Source: Chrysogorgia sp. JL179-B06
Lineage: Eukaryota > Cnidaria > Anthozoa > Scleralcyonacea > Chrysogorgiidae
DNA length: 64,000 nt
Direction: 5' to 3'
NCBI GenBank assembly: GCA_035772405.1
Contig: JAYKKM010000125.1
Coordinates: 124,001-188,000, forward strand
Below the pieces are notes generated by a model. That model searched no databases. It had not been told where the DNA came from and saw only the letters and a program-made list of their open reading frames with translations. Position 1 is the first letter of the stretch, and each line of letters opens with the position of its first letter. A program made the translations under genes and the position numbers. Shown here piece after piece: positions 13,001 through 28,299 of the stretch.

Positions 13001-16000
13001 CATTGATGAGCAAATACAAGGCATCAACGAGCAAATACAAGGCATTGAATAGCAAATACAAGGCATTGACGAGCAAATACAAGGCATTGAATAGCAAATA
13101 CAAGGCATTGAATAGCAAATACAAGGCTTTGAATAGCAAATACAAGGCTTTGAATAGCAAATACAAGGCATCAACGAGCAAATACAAGGCATTGACGAGC
13201 AAATACAAGGCATTCACGAGCAAATACAAGGCATTGACTAGCAAATACAATGCATTGACGAGCAAATACAATGCATTGACTAGCAAATACAAGGCATTGA
13301 CTAGCAAATACAAGGCATTGACTAGCAAATACAAGGCATTGACGAGCAAATACAAGGCATTGACGTGCAAATACAAGGCATTCAACGAGCAAATACAAGG
13401 CATTAACGAGGAAATACAAGGCATTGACGAGCAAATACAAGGCATTCACGAGCAAATACAAGGCATTGACTAGCAAATACAAGGCATTGACGAGCAAATA
13501 CAAGGCATCAACGAGCAAATACAAGGCATCAACGAGCAAATACAAGGCATCAACGAGCAAATACAAGGCATCAACGAGCAAATACAAGGGATTGACGAGC
13601 AAATACAAGGCATTGACTAGGAAATACAAGACATTGACGAGAAAATACAAGGCATTGAATAGCAAATACAAGGCACTGAATAGCAAATACAAGGCATTGA
13701 CGAGCAAATACAAGGCATTGACGAACAAATACAAGGCATCAACGAGCAAACACAAGGAATTGACTAGCAAATACAAAGTATTGAGGAGCAAATACAAGGC
13801 ATTGACTAGCAAATACAAGGCATCAACGAGCAAATACAAGGCATTGACGAGCAAATAAAAGGCATCAAATAGCAAACACAATGCATCAACGAGCAAATAC
13901 AATGCATTGACTAGCAAATACAAGGCATTGACTAGCAAATACAAGGCATTGACGAACAAATACAAGGCAATAACGAACAAATACAAGGCATTGACGAGCA
14001 AATACAAGGCATCGACGAGCAAATACAAGGCATCAACGAGCAAACACAAGGAATCGACGAGCAAATACAAGGCATCAACGAGCAAATACAAGGCATCAAT
14101 GAGCAAATACAAGTCATGGACGAGAATACAAATACTAGGCATCGACGAGCAAATACAAGGCATCGACGAGCAAATACAAGGCATCAACGAGCAAATACAA
14201 GGCATCAACGAGCAAATACAAGGAATGACTAGCAAATACAAGACATTGACGAGAAAATACAAGGCATTGACTAGCAAATACAAGGCACTGAATAGCAAAT
14301 ACAAGGCATTGAATAGCAAATACAAGGCATTGACGAACAAATACAAGGCATTGACGAACAAATACAAGGCATCAACGAGCAAACACAAGGCATTGACTAG
14401 CAAATACAAAGTATTGAGGAGCTAATACAAGGCATTGTCTAGCAAATACAAGGCATCAACGAGCAAATACAAGGCATCAACGAGCAAATACAAAGTATTG
14501 AGGAGCAAATACAAGGCATTGACTAGCAAATACAAGGCATCAACGAGCAAATACAAGGCATCAACGAGCAAATACAAGGCATTGACGAGCAAATACAAGG
14601 CATTGACGAGCAAATACAAGGCATTGACTAGCAAATACAAGGCATTGACTAGCAAATACAAAGTATTGAGGAGCAAATTCAAGGCATTGACTAGCAAATA
14701 CAAGGCATTGACGAGCAAATACAAGGCATTGCATAGCAAATACAAGGCATTGAATAGCAAATACAAGACATTGACGAGCAAATACAAGGCATTGAATAGC
14801 AAATACAAGGCATTGAATAGCAAATACAAGGCATTGACGAGAAAATACAAGGCATTGACAAGCAAATACAAGGCATTGACGAGCAAATACAAGGCATTGA
14901 CGAGCAAATACAAGGCATTAACGAGCAAATACAAGGCATTGACGAGCAATTACAATGCATCAACGAGTAAATACAAGGCAATGATTAGCAAATACAAGGC
15001 ATTGACTAACAAATACAAGGCATGGACGAGCAAATACAAGGCATTGACTAGCAAATACAAGGCATCGACGAGCAAATACAAGGCATGAACCAGCAAATAC
15101 AAGGCATTGACGAGCAAATACAATGCATTGACGAGCAAATACAAGGCATTGACGAGAAAATACAAGGCATTGACGAGCAAATACAAGGCATTGACTAGCA
15201 AATACAATGCATCGACAAGCAAGTACAAGGCATCAACAAGCAAATACAAGGCATTGACGAGCAAATTCAAGGAATTGACGAGCAAATACAAGGCATTGAC
15301 GAGCAAATACAAGGCATTGACGAGCAAATACAAGGCATTGACGAGCAAATACAAGGCATTGACGAGCAAATACAAGGCATTGACGAGCAAATACAAGGCA
15401 TTGACTAGCAAATACAAGGTATCGGCTAGCAAATACAAGGCATCGACTAGCAGATACAAGGCATCGGCGAGCAAACACAAGGCATTGATGAGCAAATACA
15501 AGGCATCAACGAGCAAATACAAGGCATCAACGAGCAAATACAAGGCATTGAATAGCAAATACAAGGCATTGACGAGCAAATACAAGGCATTGAATAGCAA
15601 ATACAAGGCATTGAATAGCAAATACAAGGCTTTGAATAGCAAATACAAGGCTTTGAATAGCAAATACAAGGCATCAACGAGCAAATACAAGGCGTCGACG
15701 AGCAAATACAAGGCATCTTCGAGGAAATACAAGGCATTGACGAGCAAATACAAGGCATTCACGAGCAAATACAAGGCATTGACTAGCAAATACAATGCAT
15801 TGACGAGCAAATACAATGCATTGACTAGCAAATACAAGGCATTGACTAGCAAATACAAGGCATTGACTAGCAAATACAAGGCATTGACGAGCAAATACAA
15901 GGCATTGACGGGCAAATACAAGGCATCAACGAGCAAATACAAGGCATTAACGAGGAAATACAAGGCATTGACGAGCAAATACAAGGCATTCACGAGCAAA

Positions 16001-19000
16001 TACAAGGCATTGACTAGCAAATACAATGCATTGACGAGCAAATACAATGCATTGACTAGCAAATACAAGGCATTGACTAGCAAATACAAGGCATTGACTA
16101 GCAAATACAAGGCATTGACGAGCAAATACAAGGCATTGACGGGCAAATACAAGGCATCAACGAGCAAATACAAGGCATCAACGAGCAAATACAAGGCATC
16201 GACGAGCAAGTACAAGGCATCGACGAGCTAATACAAGCAATTGACAAGCAAATACAAGGCATTCGCTAGTAAATACAATGCATTGACCAGCAAATACAAG
16301 GCATCGACGAGCAAATACAATTTATTGACTAGCAAATACAAGGCATCGACGAGCAAATGCAAGGCATCGACGAGCAAATAAAAGGCATTGACTAGCAAAT
16401 AGAATGCATTGACGAGCAAATACAAGGCATTGACTAGAAAATACAAGGAATTGACGAGCAAATACAATGCATTGACTAGCAAATACAAGGCATTGACTAG
16501 CAAATACATGGCATTGACTAGCAAATACAAGGCATTGACGAGCAAATACAAGGCATTGACGGGCAAATACAAGGCATCGACGAGCAAATACAAGGCATCA
16601 ACGAGCAAATACAAGGCATCGACGAGCAAGTACAAGGCATCGACGAGCAAATACAAGCAATTCACAAGCAAATACAAGGCATTCACTAGTAAATACAATG
16701 CATTGACCAGCAAATACAAGGCATCGACGAGCAAATACAAGGTATTGACTAGCAAATACAAGGCATCGACGAGCAAATGCAAGGCATCGACGAGCAAGTA
16801 CAAGGCATTGACTAGCAAATAGAATGCATTGACGAGCAAATACAAGGCATTGACTAGAAAATACAAGGCATTGACGAGCAAATACAAGGCATTGACGAGC
16901 AAATACAAGGCATCAGCGAGCAAATACAAGGCATTGATTAGCAAATACAAGGCATTGACTAACAAATACAAGGCATGGACGAGCAAATACAAGGCATTGA
17001 CTAGCAAATACAAGGCATCGACGATCAAATACAAGGCATCGACGAGCAAATACAAGGCATGAACCAGCAAATTCAAGGCATTGACGAACAAATACAATGC
17101 ATCGACGAGCAAATACAAGCAATTGACAAGCAAATACAAGGCATTGACAAGCAAATACAAGGAATTGACTAGCAAATACAAGGCATCAACGAGCAAATAC
17201 AAGGCATTGACGAGCAAATACAATGCATTGACGAGCAAATACAAGGCATTGACGAGAAAATACAAGGCATTGACGAGCAAATACAAGGCATTGACTAGCA
17301 AATACAATGTATCGACTAGCAAATACAAGGCATCGACTAGCAGATACAAGGCATCGGCGAGCAAACACAAGGCATTGATGAGCAAATACAAGGCATCAAC
17401 GAGCAAATACAAGGCATCAACGAGCAAATACAAGGCATTGAATAGCAAATACAAGGCATTGACGAGCAAATACAAGGCATTGAATAGCAAATACAAGGCA
17501 TTGAATAGCAAATACAAGGCTTTGAATAGCAAATACAAGGCTTTGAATAGCAAATACAAGGCATCAACGAGCAAATACAAGGCATCGACGAGCAAATACA
17601 AGGCATCTTCGAGGAAATACAAGGCATTGACCAGCAAATACAAGACATCGACGAGCAAATACAAGGCATTGACGAACAAATACAAGGCATCAACGAGCAA
17701 ATACAAGGCATCAACGAGCAAATACAAAGCATCGACGAGCAAATACAAGGCATTGACGAGCAAATACAAGGCATTGACTAGCAAATAACAAGGCATCGAC
17801 GAGCAAATACAAGGCATCAACAAGCAAATACAAGGCATTGACGAGCAAATACAAGGCATTGCATAGCAAATACAAGGCATTGAATAGCAAATACAAGACA
17901 TTGACGAGCAAATACAAGGCATTGAATAGCAAATACAAGGCATTGAATAGCAAATACAAGGCATTGACGAGAAAATACAAGGCATTGACAAGCAAATACA
18001 AGGCATTGACGAGCAAATACAAGGCATTAACGAGCAAATACAATGCATTGACGAGCAATTACAATGCATCAACGAGTAAATACAAGGCAATGATTAGCAA
18101 ATACAAGGCATTGACTAACAAATACAAGGCATGGACGAGCAAATACAAGGCATTGACTAGCAAATACAAGGCATCGACGAGCAAATACAAGGCATGAACC
18201 AGCAAATACAAGGCATTGACGAGCAAATACAATGCATTGACGAGCAAATACAAGGCATTGACGAGAAAATACAAGGCATTGACGAGCAAATACAAGGCAT
18301 TGACTAGCAAATACAATGCATCGACGAGCAAATACAAGGCATCAACAAGCAAATACAAGGCATTGACGAGCAAATACAAGGAATTGACGAGCAAATACAA
18401 GGCATTGACGAGCAAATACAAGGCATTGACGAGCAAATACAAGGCATTGACGAGCAAATACAAGGCATTGACGAGCAAATACAAGGCATTGACGAGCAAA
18501 TACAAGGCATTGACTAGCAAATACAAGGTATCGACTAGCAAATACAAGGCATCGACTAGCAGATACAAGGCATCGGCGAGCAAACACAAGGCATTGATGA
18601 GCAAATACAAGGCATCAACGAGCAAATACAAGGCATTGACGAGCAAATACAAGGCATTGACTAGCAAATACAATGCATCGACGAGCAAATACAAGGCATC
18701 AACAAGCAAATACAAGGCATTGACGAGCAAATACAAGGAATTGACGAGCAAATACAAGGCATTGACGAGCAAATACAAGGCATTGACGAGCAAATACAAG
18801 GCATTGACGAGCAAATACAAGGCATTGACGAGCAAATACAAGGCATTGACGAGCAAATACAAGGCATTGACTAGCAAATACAAGGTATCGACTAGCAAAT
18901 ACAAGGCATCGACTAGCAGATACAAGGCATCGGCGAGCAAACACAAGGCATTGATGAGCAAATACAAGGCATCAACGAGCAAATACAAGGCATCAACGAG

Positions 19001-19380
19001 CAAATACAAGGCATTGAATAGCAAATACAAGGCATTGACGAGCAAATACAAGGCATTGAATAGCAAATACAAGGCATTGAATAGCAAATACAAGGCTTTG
19101 AATAGCAAATACAAGGCTTTGAATAGCAAATACAAGGCATCAACGAGCAAATACAAGGCATCGACGAGCAAATACAAGGCATCTTCGAGGAAATACAAGG
19201 CATTGACGAGCAAATACAAGGCATTCACGAGCAAATACAAGGCATTGACTAGCAAATACAATGCATTGACGAGCAAATACAATGCATTGACTAGCAAATA
19301 CAAGGCATTGACTAGCAAATACAAGGCATTGACTAGCAAATACAAGGCATTGACGAGCAAATACAAGGCATTGACGGGCA

Positions 19381-21125
19381 AATACAAGGCATCAACGAGC
19401 AAATACAAGGCATCAACGAGCAAATACAAGGCATCGACGAGCAAGTACAAGGCATCGACGAGCAAATACAAGCAATTGACAAGTAAATACAAGGTATTCG
19501 CTAGTAAATACAATGCATTGACCAGCAAATACAAGGCATCGACGAGCAAATACAATTTATTGACTAGCAAATACAAGGCATCGACGAGCAAATGCAAGGC
19601 ATCGACGAGCAAATAAAAGGCATTGACTAGCAAATAGAATGCATTGACGAGCAAATACAAGGCATTGACTAGAAAATACAAGGAATTGACGAGCAAATAC
19701 AATGCATTGACTAGCAAATATAAGGCATTGACTAGCAAATACATGGCATTGACTAGCAAATACAAGGCATTGACGAGCAAATACAAGGCATTGACGGGCA
19801 AATACAAGGCATCGACGAGCAAATACAAGGCATCAACGAGAAATACAAGGCATCGACGAGCAAGTACAAGGCATCGACGAGCAAATACAAGCAATTGACA
19901 AGCAAATACAAGGCATTCACTAGTAAATACAATGCATTGACCAGCAAATACAAGGCATCGATGAGCAAATACAAGGTATTGACTAGCAAATACAAGGCAT
20001 CGACGAGCAAATGCAAGGCATCGACGAGCAAATACAAGGCATCGACTAGCAAATAGAATGCATTAACGAGCAAATACAAGGCATTGACTAGAAAATACAA
20101 GGCATTGACGAGCAAATACAAGGCATTGACGAGCAAATACAAGGCATCAGCGAGCAAATACAAGGCATTGATTAGCAAATACAAGGCATTGACTAACAAA
20201 TACAAGGCATGGACGAGCAAATACAAGGCATTGACTAGCAAATACAAGGCATCGACGATCAAATACAAGGCATCGACGAGCAAATACAAGGCATGAACCA
20301 GCAAATACAAGGCATTGACGAACAAATACAATGCATCGACGAGCAAATACAAGCAATTGACAAGCAAATACAAGGCATTGACAAGCAAATACAAGGAATT
20401 GACTAGCAAATACAAGGCATCAACGAGCAAATACAATGCATTGACTAGCAAATACAAGGCATGGACGAGCAAATACAAGGCATCAACGAGTAAATACAAG
20501 GCAATGATTAGCAAATACAAGGCATTGACTAACAAATACAAGGCATTGACTAGAAAATAGAAAGCATTGACAAGCAAATACAAGGCATCAACGAGCAAAT
20601 ACAAGGCATCAACGAGCAAATACAAGGCATTGACGAGGAAATACAAGGCATTGACGAGCAAATACAAGGCATCGACGAGCAAATACAAGGCATCAACAAG
20701 CAAATACAAGGCATCGACGAGCAAATAAAAGGCATCGACGAGCAAATACAAGGCATCGACGAGCAAATACAAGGTATCGACGAGCAAATACAAGGCATCG
20801 ACGAGCAAATATAAGGCATTGACGAGCAAATACAAGGCATCGACGAGCAAATACAAGGCATTGACTAGCAAATACAAGGCATCGACGAGCAAATACAAAG
20901 CATTGACTAGCAAATACAATGCATTGAGGAGCAAATACAAGGCATTAACGAGAAAATACAAGGTATTGAGGAGCAAATACAAGGTATTGAGTAGCAAATA
21001 CAAGTTATTGAGGAGCAAATACAAGGCATTGACTAGCAAATACAAGGCATCGACGAGCAAATAAAAGGCATTGACTAGCAAATACAAGGCATTGACGAGC
21101 AAATACAAGGCATTGACTAGCAAAT
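19381..21125. repeat. Satellite segment, copy 2 of a pair 12.75 kb apart
   Basis: This matches 6630-8375 monomer by monomer as judged by eye. It ends near 21125, where the other copy continues into TAGAAAATAC monomers and this one goes into AATACTAGGCACTGAATAG. That breakpoint marks the edge of the duplicated block. Confidence 0.83.
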
Positions 21126-22759
21126 ACAAGGCATTGACGAGCAAATACTAGGCACTGAATAGCAAATACAAGGCATTTAATAGCAAATACAAGGCATTGA
21201 CGAGCAAATACAAGGCATTGAAAAGCAAATACAAGGCATTGAATAGCAAATACAAGGCATTGACGAGAAAATACAAGGCATTGACGAGCAAATACAAAGC
21301 ATTAACGAGCAAATACAAGGCATTGACGAGCAAATACAAGGCATTGACGAGCAAATACAAGGCATTGACGAGCAAATACAAGGCATTGACGAGCAAATAC
21401 AAGGCATCGACGAGCAAATACATGGCATTGACTAGCAAATACAAGGCATCGACGAGCGAATACAAAGCATTGATTAGCAAATACAATGCATTGAGGAGCA
21501 AATACAAGGCATTGACGAGAAAATACAAGGTATTGAGGAGCAAATACAAGGTATTGAGCATCAAATACAAGGTATTGAGGAGCAAATACAAGGCATTGAC
21601 GAGCAAATACAAGGCATCGACGAGCAAATACAAGGCATCAATGAGCAAATACAAGGCATCAACGAGCAAATAAAAGGCATCGACGAGCAAATACAAGGCA
21701 TCGACGAGCAAATACAAGGCATCGACGAGCAAATACAAGGCATCGACGAGCAAATACAAAGCATTGACTAGCAAATACAATGCATTGAGGAGCAAATACA
21801 AGGCATTGACGAGAAAATACAATGTATTGAGGAGCAAATACAAGGTATTGAGTAGCAAATACAAGTTATTGAGGAGCAAATACAAGGCATTGACTAGCAA
21901 ATACAAGGCATCGACGAGCAAATAAAAGGCATTGACTAGCAAATACAAGGCATTGACGAGCAAATACAAGGCATTGACTAGCAAATACAAGGCATTGACG
22001 AGCAAATACAAGGCATTGAATAGCAAATACAAGGCATTGAATAGCAAATACAAGGCATTGACGAGCAAATACAAGGCATTGAAAAGCAAATACAAGGCAT
22101 TGAATAGCAAATACAAGGCATTGACGAGAAAATACAAGGCATTGACGAGCAAATACAAGGCATTAACGAGCAAATACAAGGCATTGACGAGCAAATACAA
22201 GGCATTGACGAGCAAATACAAGGCATTGACGAGCAAATACAAGGCATTGACGAGCAAATACAAGGCATCGACGAGCAAATACAAGGCATCGACGAGCAAA
22301 TACAAGGCATCGACGAGCAAATACAAGGCATCGACGAGCAAATACAAGGCATTGACGAGCAAATACAAGGCATCGACGAGCAAATACAAGGCATTGGCGA
22401 GCAAATACAAGGCATTGACGAGCAAATACAAGGCATTGACGAGCAAATACAAAGCATGAACCAGCAAATACAAGGCATTGACGAGCAAATACAATGCATT
22501 GACGAGCAAATACAAGGCATTGACGAGCAAATACAAGGCATTGACGAGCAAATACAAGGCATTGACTAGCAAATACAAGGCATCGACGAGCGAATACAAA
22601 GCATTGACTAGCAAATACAATGCATTGAGGAGCAAATACAAGGCATTGACGAGAAAATACAAGGTATTGAGCAGCAAATACAAGGTATTGAGCAGCAAAT
22701 ACAAGGTATTGAGGAGCAAATACAAGGCATTGACTACAAGGCATTGAATAACAAATACA

Positions 22760-25105
22760 AGGCATTGAATAGCAAATACAAGGCATGGACGAGCAAATAC
22801 AAGGCATTGACGAGCAAATACAAGGCATTGACGAGCAAATACAAGGCATTGACTAGCAAATACAAGGCAATTACTAGCAAATACAAGGCATTGACGAGCA
22901 AATACAAGGCATTGACTAGCAAATACAAGGCATTGACGATCAAATACAAGGCATTGACGAGCAAATGCAAGGCATTGACTAGCAAATACAAGGCAATTAC
23001 TAGCAAATACAAGGCATTGACGAGCAAATACAAGGCATTGACTAGCAAATACAAGGCATTGACGATCAAATACAATGCATTGACGAGGAAATACAAGGTA
23101 TTGACGAGCAAATACAAGGCGTTGACTAGCAAATACAAGGCATTGGCTAGCAAATACAAGGCATTGATGAGAAAATACAAGGCATTGACGAGCAAATACA
23201 AGGCATTGACGAGCAAATACAAGGCATTGACGAGCAAATACAAGGCATTGACGAGCAAATACAATGCATTGACTAGCAAATACAAGGCATTGACGAGCAA
23301 ATAGAAGGCATTGACGAGCAAATACAAGGCATCAACGAGCAAATACAAGGATTGAATAGCAAATACAAGGCATCAACGAGCAAATACAAGGCATTGACCA
23401 GCAAATACAAGGCATTGATGCGTAAATACAATGCATTGACGAGCAAATACAATGCATTGACGAGCAAATACAAGGCATTGACTATCAAATACAAGGCACT
23501 GACGATCAAATACAATGCATTGACGAGGAAATACAAGGCATTGACGAGCAAATACAAGGCATTGACTAGCAAATACAAGGCATTGATGAGAAAATACAAG
23601 GCATTGATGAGAAAATACAAGGCATCGACTAGCAAATACAAGGCATCGACTAGCAAATACAAGGCATTGACGAGCAAATACAAGGCATTGACGAGCAAAT
23701 ACAAGGCATTGACTAGCAAATACAAGGCAATTACTAGCAAATACAAGGCATTGACGAGCAAATACAAGGCAATGACTAGCAAATACAAGGCATTGACGAT
23801 CAAATACAATGTATTGACGAGGAAATACAAGGCATTGACGAGCAAATACAATGCATTGACGAGCAAATACAAGGTATTGACGAGCAAATACAAGGCATTG
23901 ACTAGCAAATACAAGGCATTGGCTAGCAAATACAAGGCATTGACGAGCAAATACAAGGCATTGACGAGCAAATACAAGGCATTGACGAGCAAATACAAGG
24001 CATTGACGAGCAAATACAATGCATTGACTAGCAAATACAAGGCATTGACGAGCAAATACAAGGCATTGACGAGCAAATACAAGGCATTGACGAGCAAATA
24101 CAAGGCATTGACGAGCAAATACAATGCATTGACTAGCAAATACAAGGCATTGACGAGCAAATAGAAGGCATTGACGAGCAAATACAAGGCATCAACGAGC
24201 AAATACAAGGATTGAATAGCAAATACAAGGCATCAACGAGCAAATACAAGGCATTCACGAGCAAATACAAGGCATTGATGAGTAAATACAATGCATTGAC
24301 GAGCAAATACAATGCATTGACGAGCAAATACAAGGCATTGACTATCAAATACAAGGCACTGACGAGCAAATACAATGCGTTGACGAGGAAATACAAGGCA
24401 TTGACGAGCAAATACAAGGCATTGACGAGGAAATACAAGGCATTGATGAGAAAATACAAGGCATCCACTAGCAAATACAAGGCATCGACTAGCAAATACA
24501 AGGCATTGACGAGCAAATACAAGGCATTGACGAGCAAATACAATGCATTGACTAGCAAATACAAGGCATTGACGAGCAAATAGAAGGCATTGAATAGCAA
24601 ATACAAGGCATTGAATAGCAAATACAAGGCATTGACGAGAAAATACAAGGCATTGACGAGCAAATACAAGTCATTGACGAGAAAATACAATGCATTGACT
24701 CGAGAATACAAAGCATTGACGAGCAAATACAAGGCATCGACGAGCAAATACAAGGTATTGACGAGCAAATACGACTAGCAAATACAAGGCATCGACTAGC
24801 AAATACAAGGCATTGACGAGTAAACACAAGGCATCGACGAGCAAATACAAGGCATCAACGAGCAAATACAAGACATTGATGAGCAAATACAAGGCATTGA
24901 CGAGCAAATACAAGGCATTGACGAGCAAATACAAGGCATCAACGAGCAAATACAAGGCATTGACTAGCAAACACAATGCATCGACTAGCAAATACAAGGC
25001 ATCGACGAGCAAATACAATGCATTGACTAGCAAATACAAGGCATTGACGAGCAAATACAATGCATTGACGAGCAAATACAAAGTATTGACGAGCAAATAC
25101 AAGGC
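22760..25105. repeat. Satellite segment, copy 1 of a 2,989-bp-spaced pair
   Basis: The order of variant monomers matches 25749-28093 with an offset of 2,989 bases (2,988 after a one-base loss near 27954). The pair includes two 20-bp AAGGATTGAATAGC landmark monomers, 860 bp apart in each copy, and the motif TACGACTAGC near 24771 and 27760. The copies diverge near 25105 and 28093. Confidence 0.85.
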
Positions 25106-25748
25106 ATTGACTAGCAAACACAATGCATCGACTAGCAAATACAAGGCATCGAGGAGCAAATACAATGCATTGACTAGCAAATACAAGGCATCAACGAGCA
25201 AATACAAGGCATGAACGAGTTTACAAGGCATTGACGAGCAAATACAAGGCATTGACGAGCAAATACAAGGCATTGAATAGCAAATACAAGGCATTGAATA
25301 GCAAATACAAGGCATGGACGAGCAAATACAAGGCATTGACGAGCAAATACAAGGCATTGACGAGCAAATACAAGGCATTGACTAGCAAATACAAGGCAAT
25401 TACTAGCAAATACAAGGCATTGACGAGCAAATACAAGGCATTGACTAGCAAATACAAGGCATTGACGATCAAATACAATGCATTGACGAGGAAATACAAG
25501 GCATTGACGAGCAAATACAATGCATTGACGAGCAAATACAAGGCATCAACGAGCAAATACAAGGCATTGACTAGCAAACACAATGCATCGACTAGCAAAT
25601 ACAAGGCATCGACAAGCAAATACAATGCATTGACTAGCAAATACAAGGCATCAACGAGCAAATACAAGGCATGAACGAGTTTACAAGGCATTGACGAGCA
25701 AATACAAGGCATTGACGAGCAAATACAAGGCATTGAATAGCAAATACA

Positions 25749-28093
25749 AGGCATTGAATAGCAAATACAAGGCATGGACGAGCAAATACAAGGCATTGAC
25801 GAGCAAATACAAGGCATTGACGAGCAAATACAAGGCATTGACTAGCAAATACAAGGCAATTACTAGCAAATACAAGGCATTGACGAGCAAATACAAGGCA
25901 TTGACTAGCAAATACAAGGCATTGACGATCAAATACAAGGCATTGACGAGCAAATGCAAGGCATTGACTAGCAAATACAAGGCAATTACTAGCAAATACA
26001 AGGCATTGACGAGCAAATACAAGGCATTGACTAGCAAATACAAGGCATTGACGATCAAATACAATGCATTGACGAGGAAATACAAGGTATTGACGAGCAA
26101 ATACAAGGCGTTGACTAGCAAATACAAGGCATTGGCTAGCAAATACAAGGCATTGATGAGAAAATACAAGGCATTGACGAGCAAATACAAGGCATTGACG
26201 AGCAAATACAAGGCATTGACGAGCAAATACAAGGCATTGACGAGCAAATACAATGCATTGACTAGCAAATACAAGGCATTGACGAGCAAATAGAAGGCAT
26301 TGACGAGCAAATACAAGGCATCAACGAGCAAATACAAGGATTGAATAGCAAATACAAGGCATCAACGAGCAAATACAAGGCATTGACCAGCAAATACAAG
26401 GCATTGATGAGTAAATACAATGCATTGACGAGCAAATACAATGCATTGACGAGCAAATACAAGGCATTGACTATCAAATACAAGGCACTGACGATCAAAT
26501 ACAATGCATTGACGAGGAAATACAAGGCATTGACGAGCAAATACAAGGCATTGACTAGCAAATACAAGGCATTGATGAGAAAATACAAGGCATTGATGAG
26601 AAAATACAAGGCATCGACTAGCAAATACAAGGCATCGACTAGCAAATACAAGGCATTGACGAGCAAATACAAGGCATTGACGAGCAAATACAAGGCATTG
26701 ACTAGCAAATACAAGGCAATTACTAGCAAATACAAGGCATTGACGAGCAAATACAAGGCAATGACTAGCAAATACAAGGCATTGACGATCAAATACAATG
26801 TATTGACGAGGAAATACAAGGCATTGACGAGCAAATACAATGCATTGACGAGCAAATACAAGGTATTGACGAGCAAATACAAGGCATTGACTAGCAAATA
26901 CAAGGCATTGGCTAGCAAATACAAGGCATTGACGAGCAAATACAAGGCATTGACGAGCAAATACAAGGCATTGACGAGCAAATACAAGGCATTGACGAGC
27001 AAATACAATGCATTGACTAGCAAATACAAGGCATTGACGAGCAAATACAAGGCATTGACGAGCAAATTCAAGGCATTGACGAGCAAATACAAGGCATTGA
27101 CGAGCAAATACAATGCATTGACTAGCAAATACAAGGCATTGACGAGCAAATAGAAGGCATTGACGAGCAAATACAAGGCATCAACGAGCAAATACAAGGA
27201 TTGAATAGCAAATACAAGGCATCAACGAGCAAATACAAGGCATTGACGAGCAAATACAAGGCATTGATGAGTAAATACAATGCATTGACGAGCAAATACA
27301 ATGCATTGACTAGCAAATACAAGGCATTGACTATCAAATACAAGGCACTGACGAGCAAATACAATGCGTTGACGAGGAAATACAAGGCATTGACGAGCAA
27401 ATACAAGGCATTGACGAGGAAATACAAGGCATTGATGAGAAAATACAAGGCATCCACTAGCAAATACAAGGCATCGACTAGCAAATACAAGGCATTGACG
27501 AGCAAATACAAGGCATTGACGAGCAAATACAATGCATTGACTAGCAAATACAAGGCATTGACGAGCAAATACAAGGCATTGAATAGCAAATACAAGGCAT
27601 TGAATAGCAAATACAAGGCATTGACGAGAAAATACAAGGCATTGACGAGCAAATACAAGGCATTGACGAGAAAATACAATGCATTGACTAGAGAATACAA
27701 AGCATTTAAGAGCAAATACAAGGCATCGACGAGCAAATACAAGGTATTGACGAGCAAATACGACTAGCAAATACAAGGCATCAACTAGCAAATACAAGGC
27801 ATTGACGAGTAAACACAAGGCATCGACGAACAAATACAAGGCATCAACGAGCAAATACAAGACATTGATGAGCAAATACAAGGCATTGACGAGCAAATAC
27901 AAGGCATTGACGAGCAAATACAAGGCATCAACGAGCAAATACAAGGCATTGACAGCAAACACAATGCATCGACTAGCAAATACAAGGCATCGACGAGCAA
28001 ATACAATGCATTGACTAGCAAATACAAGGCATTGACGAGCAAATACAATGCATTGACGAGCAAATACAAGGTATTGACGAGCAAATACAAGGC
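25749..28093. repeat. Satellite segment, copy 2 of a 2,989-bp-spaced pair
   Basis: This is the counterpart of 22760-25105. It is preceded by a shorter nested repeat in which a block beginning near 25213 recurs near 25673 (460-bp offset). Each nested copy is introduced by a 19-bp variant monomer containing GAGTTTAC. Confidence 0.83.
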
Positions 28094-28299
28094 ATTGACT
28101 AGCAAATACAAGGCATTGGCTAGTAAATACAAGGCATTGACGAGCAAATACAAGGCATTGACGAGCAAATACAAGGCATTGACGAGCAAATACAAGGCAT
28201 TGACGAGCAAATACAATGCATTGACTAGCAAATACAAGGCATTGACGAGCAAATAGAAGGCATTGACGAGCAAATACAAGGCATCAACGAGCAAATACA

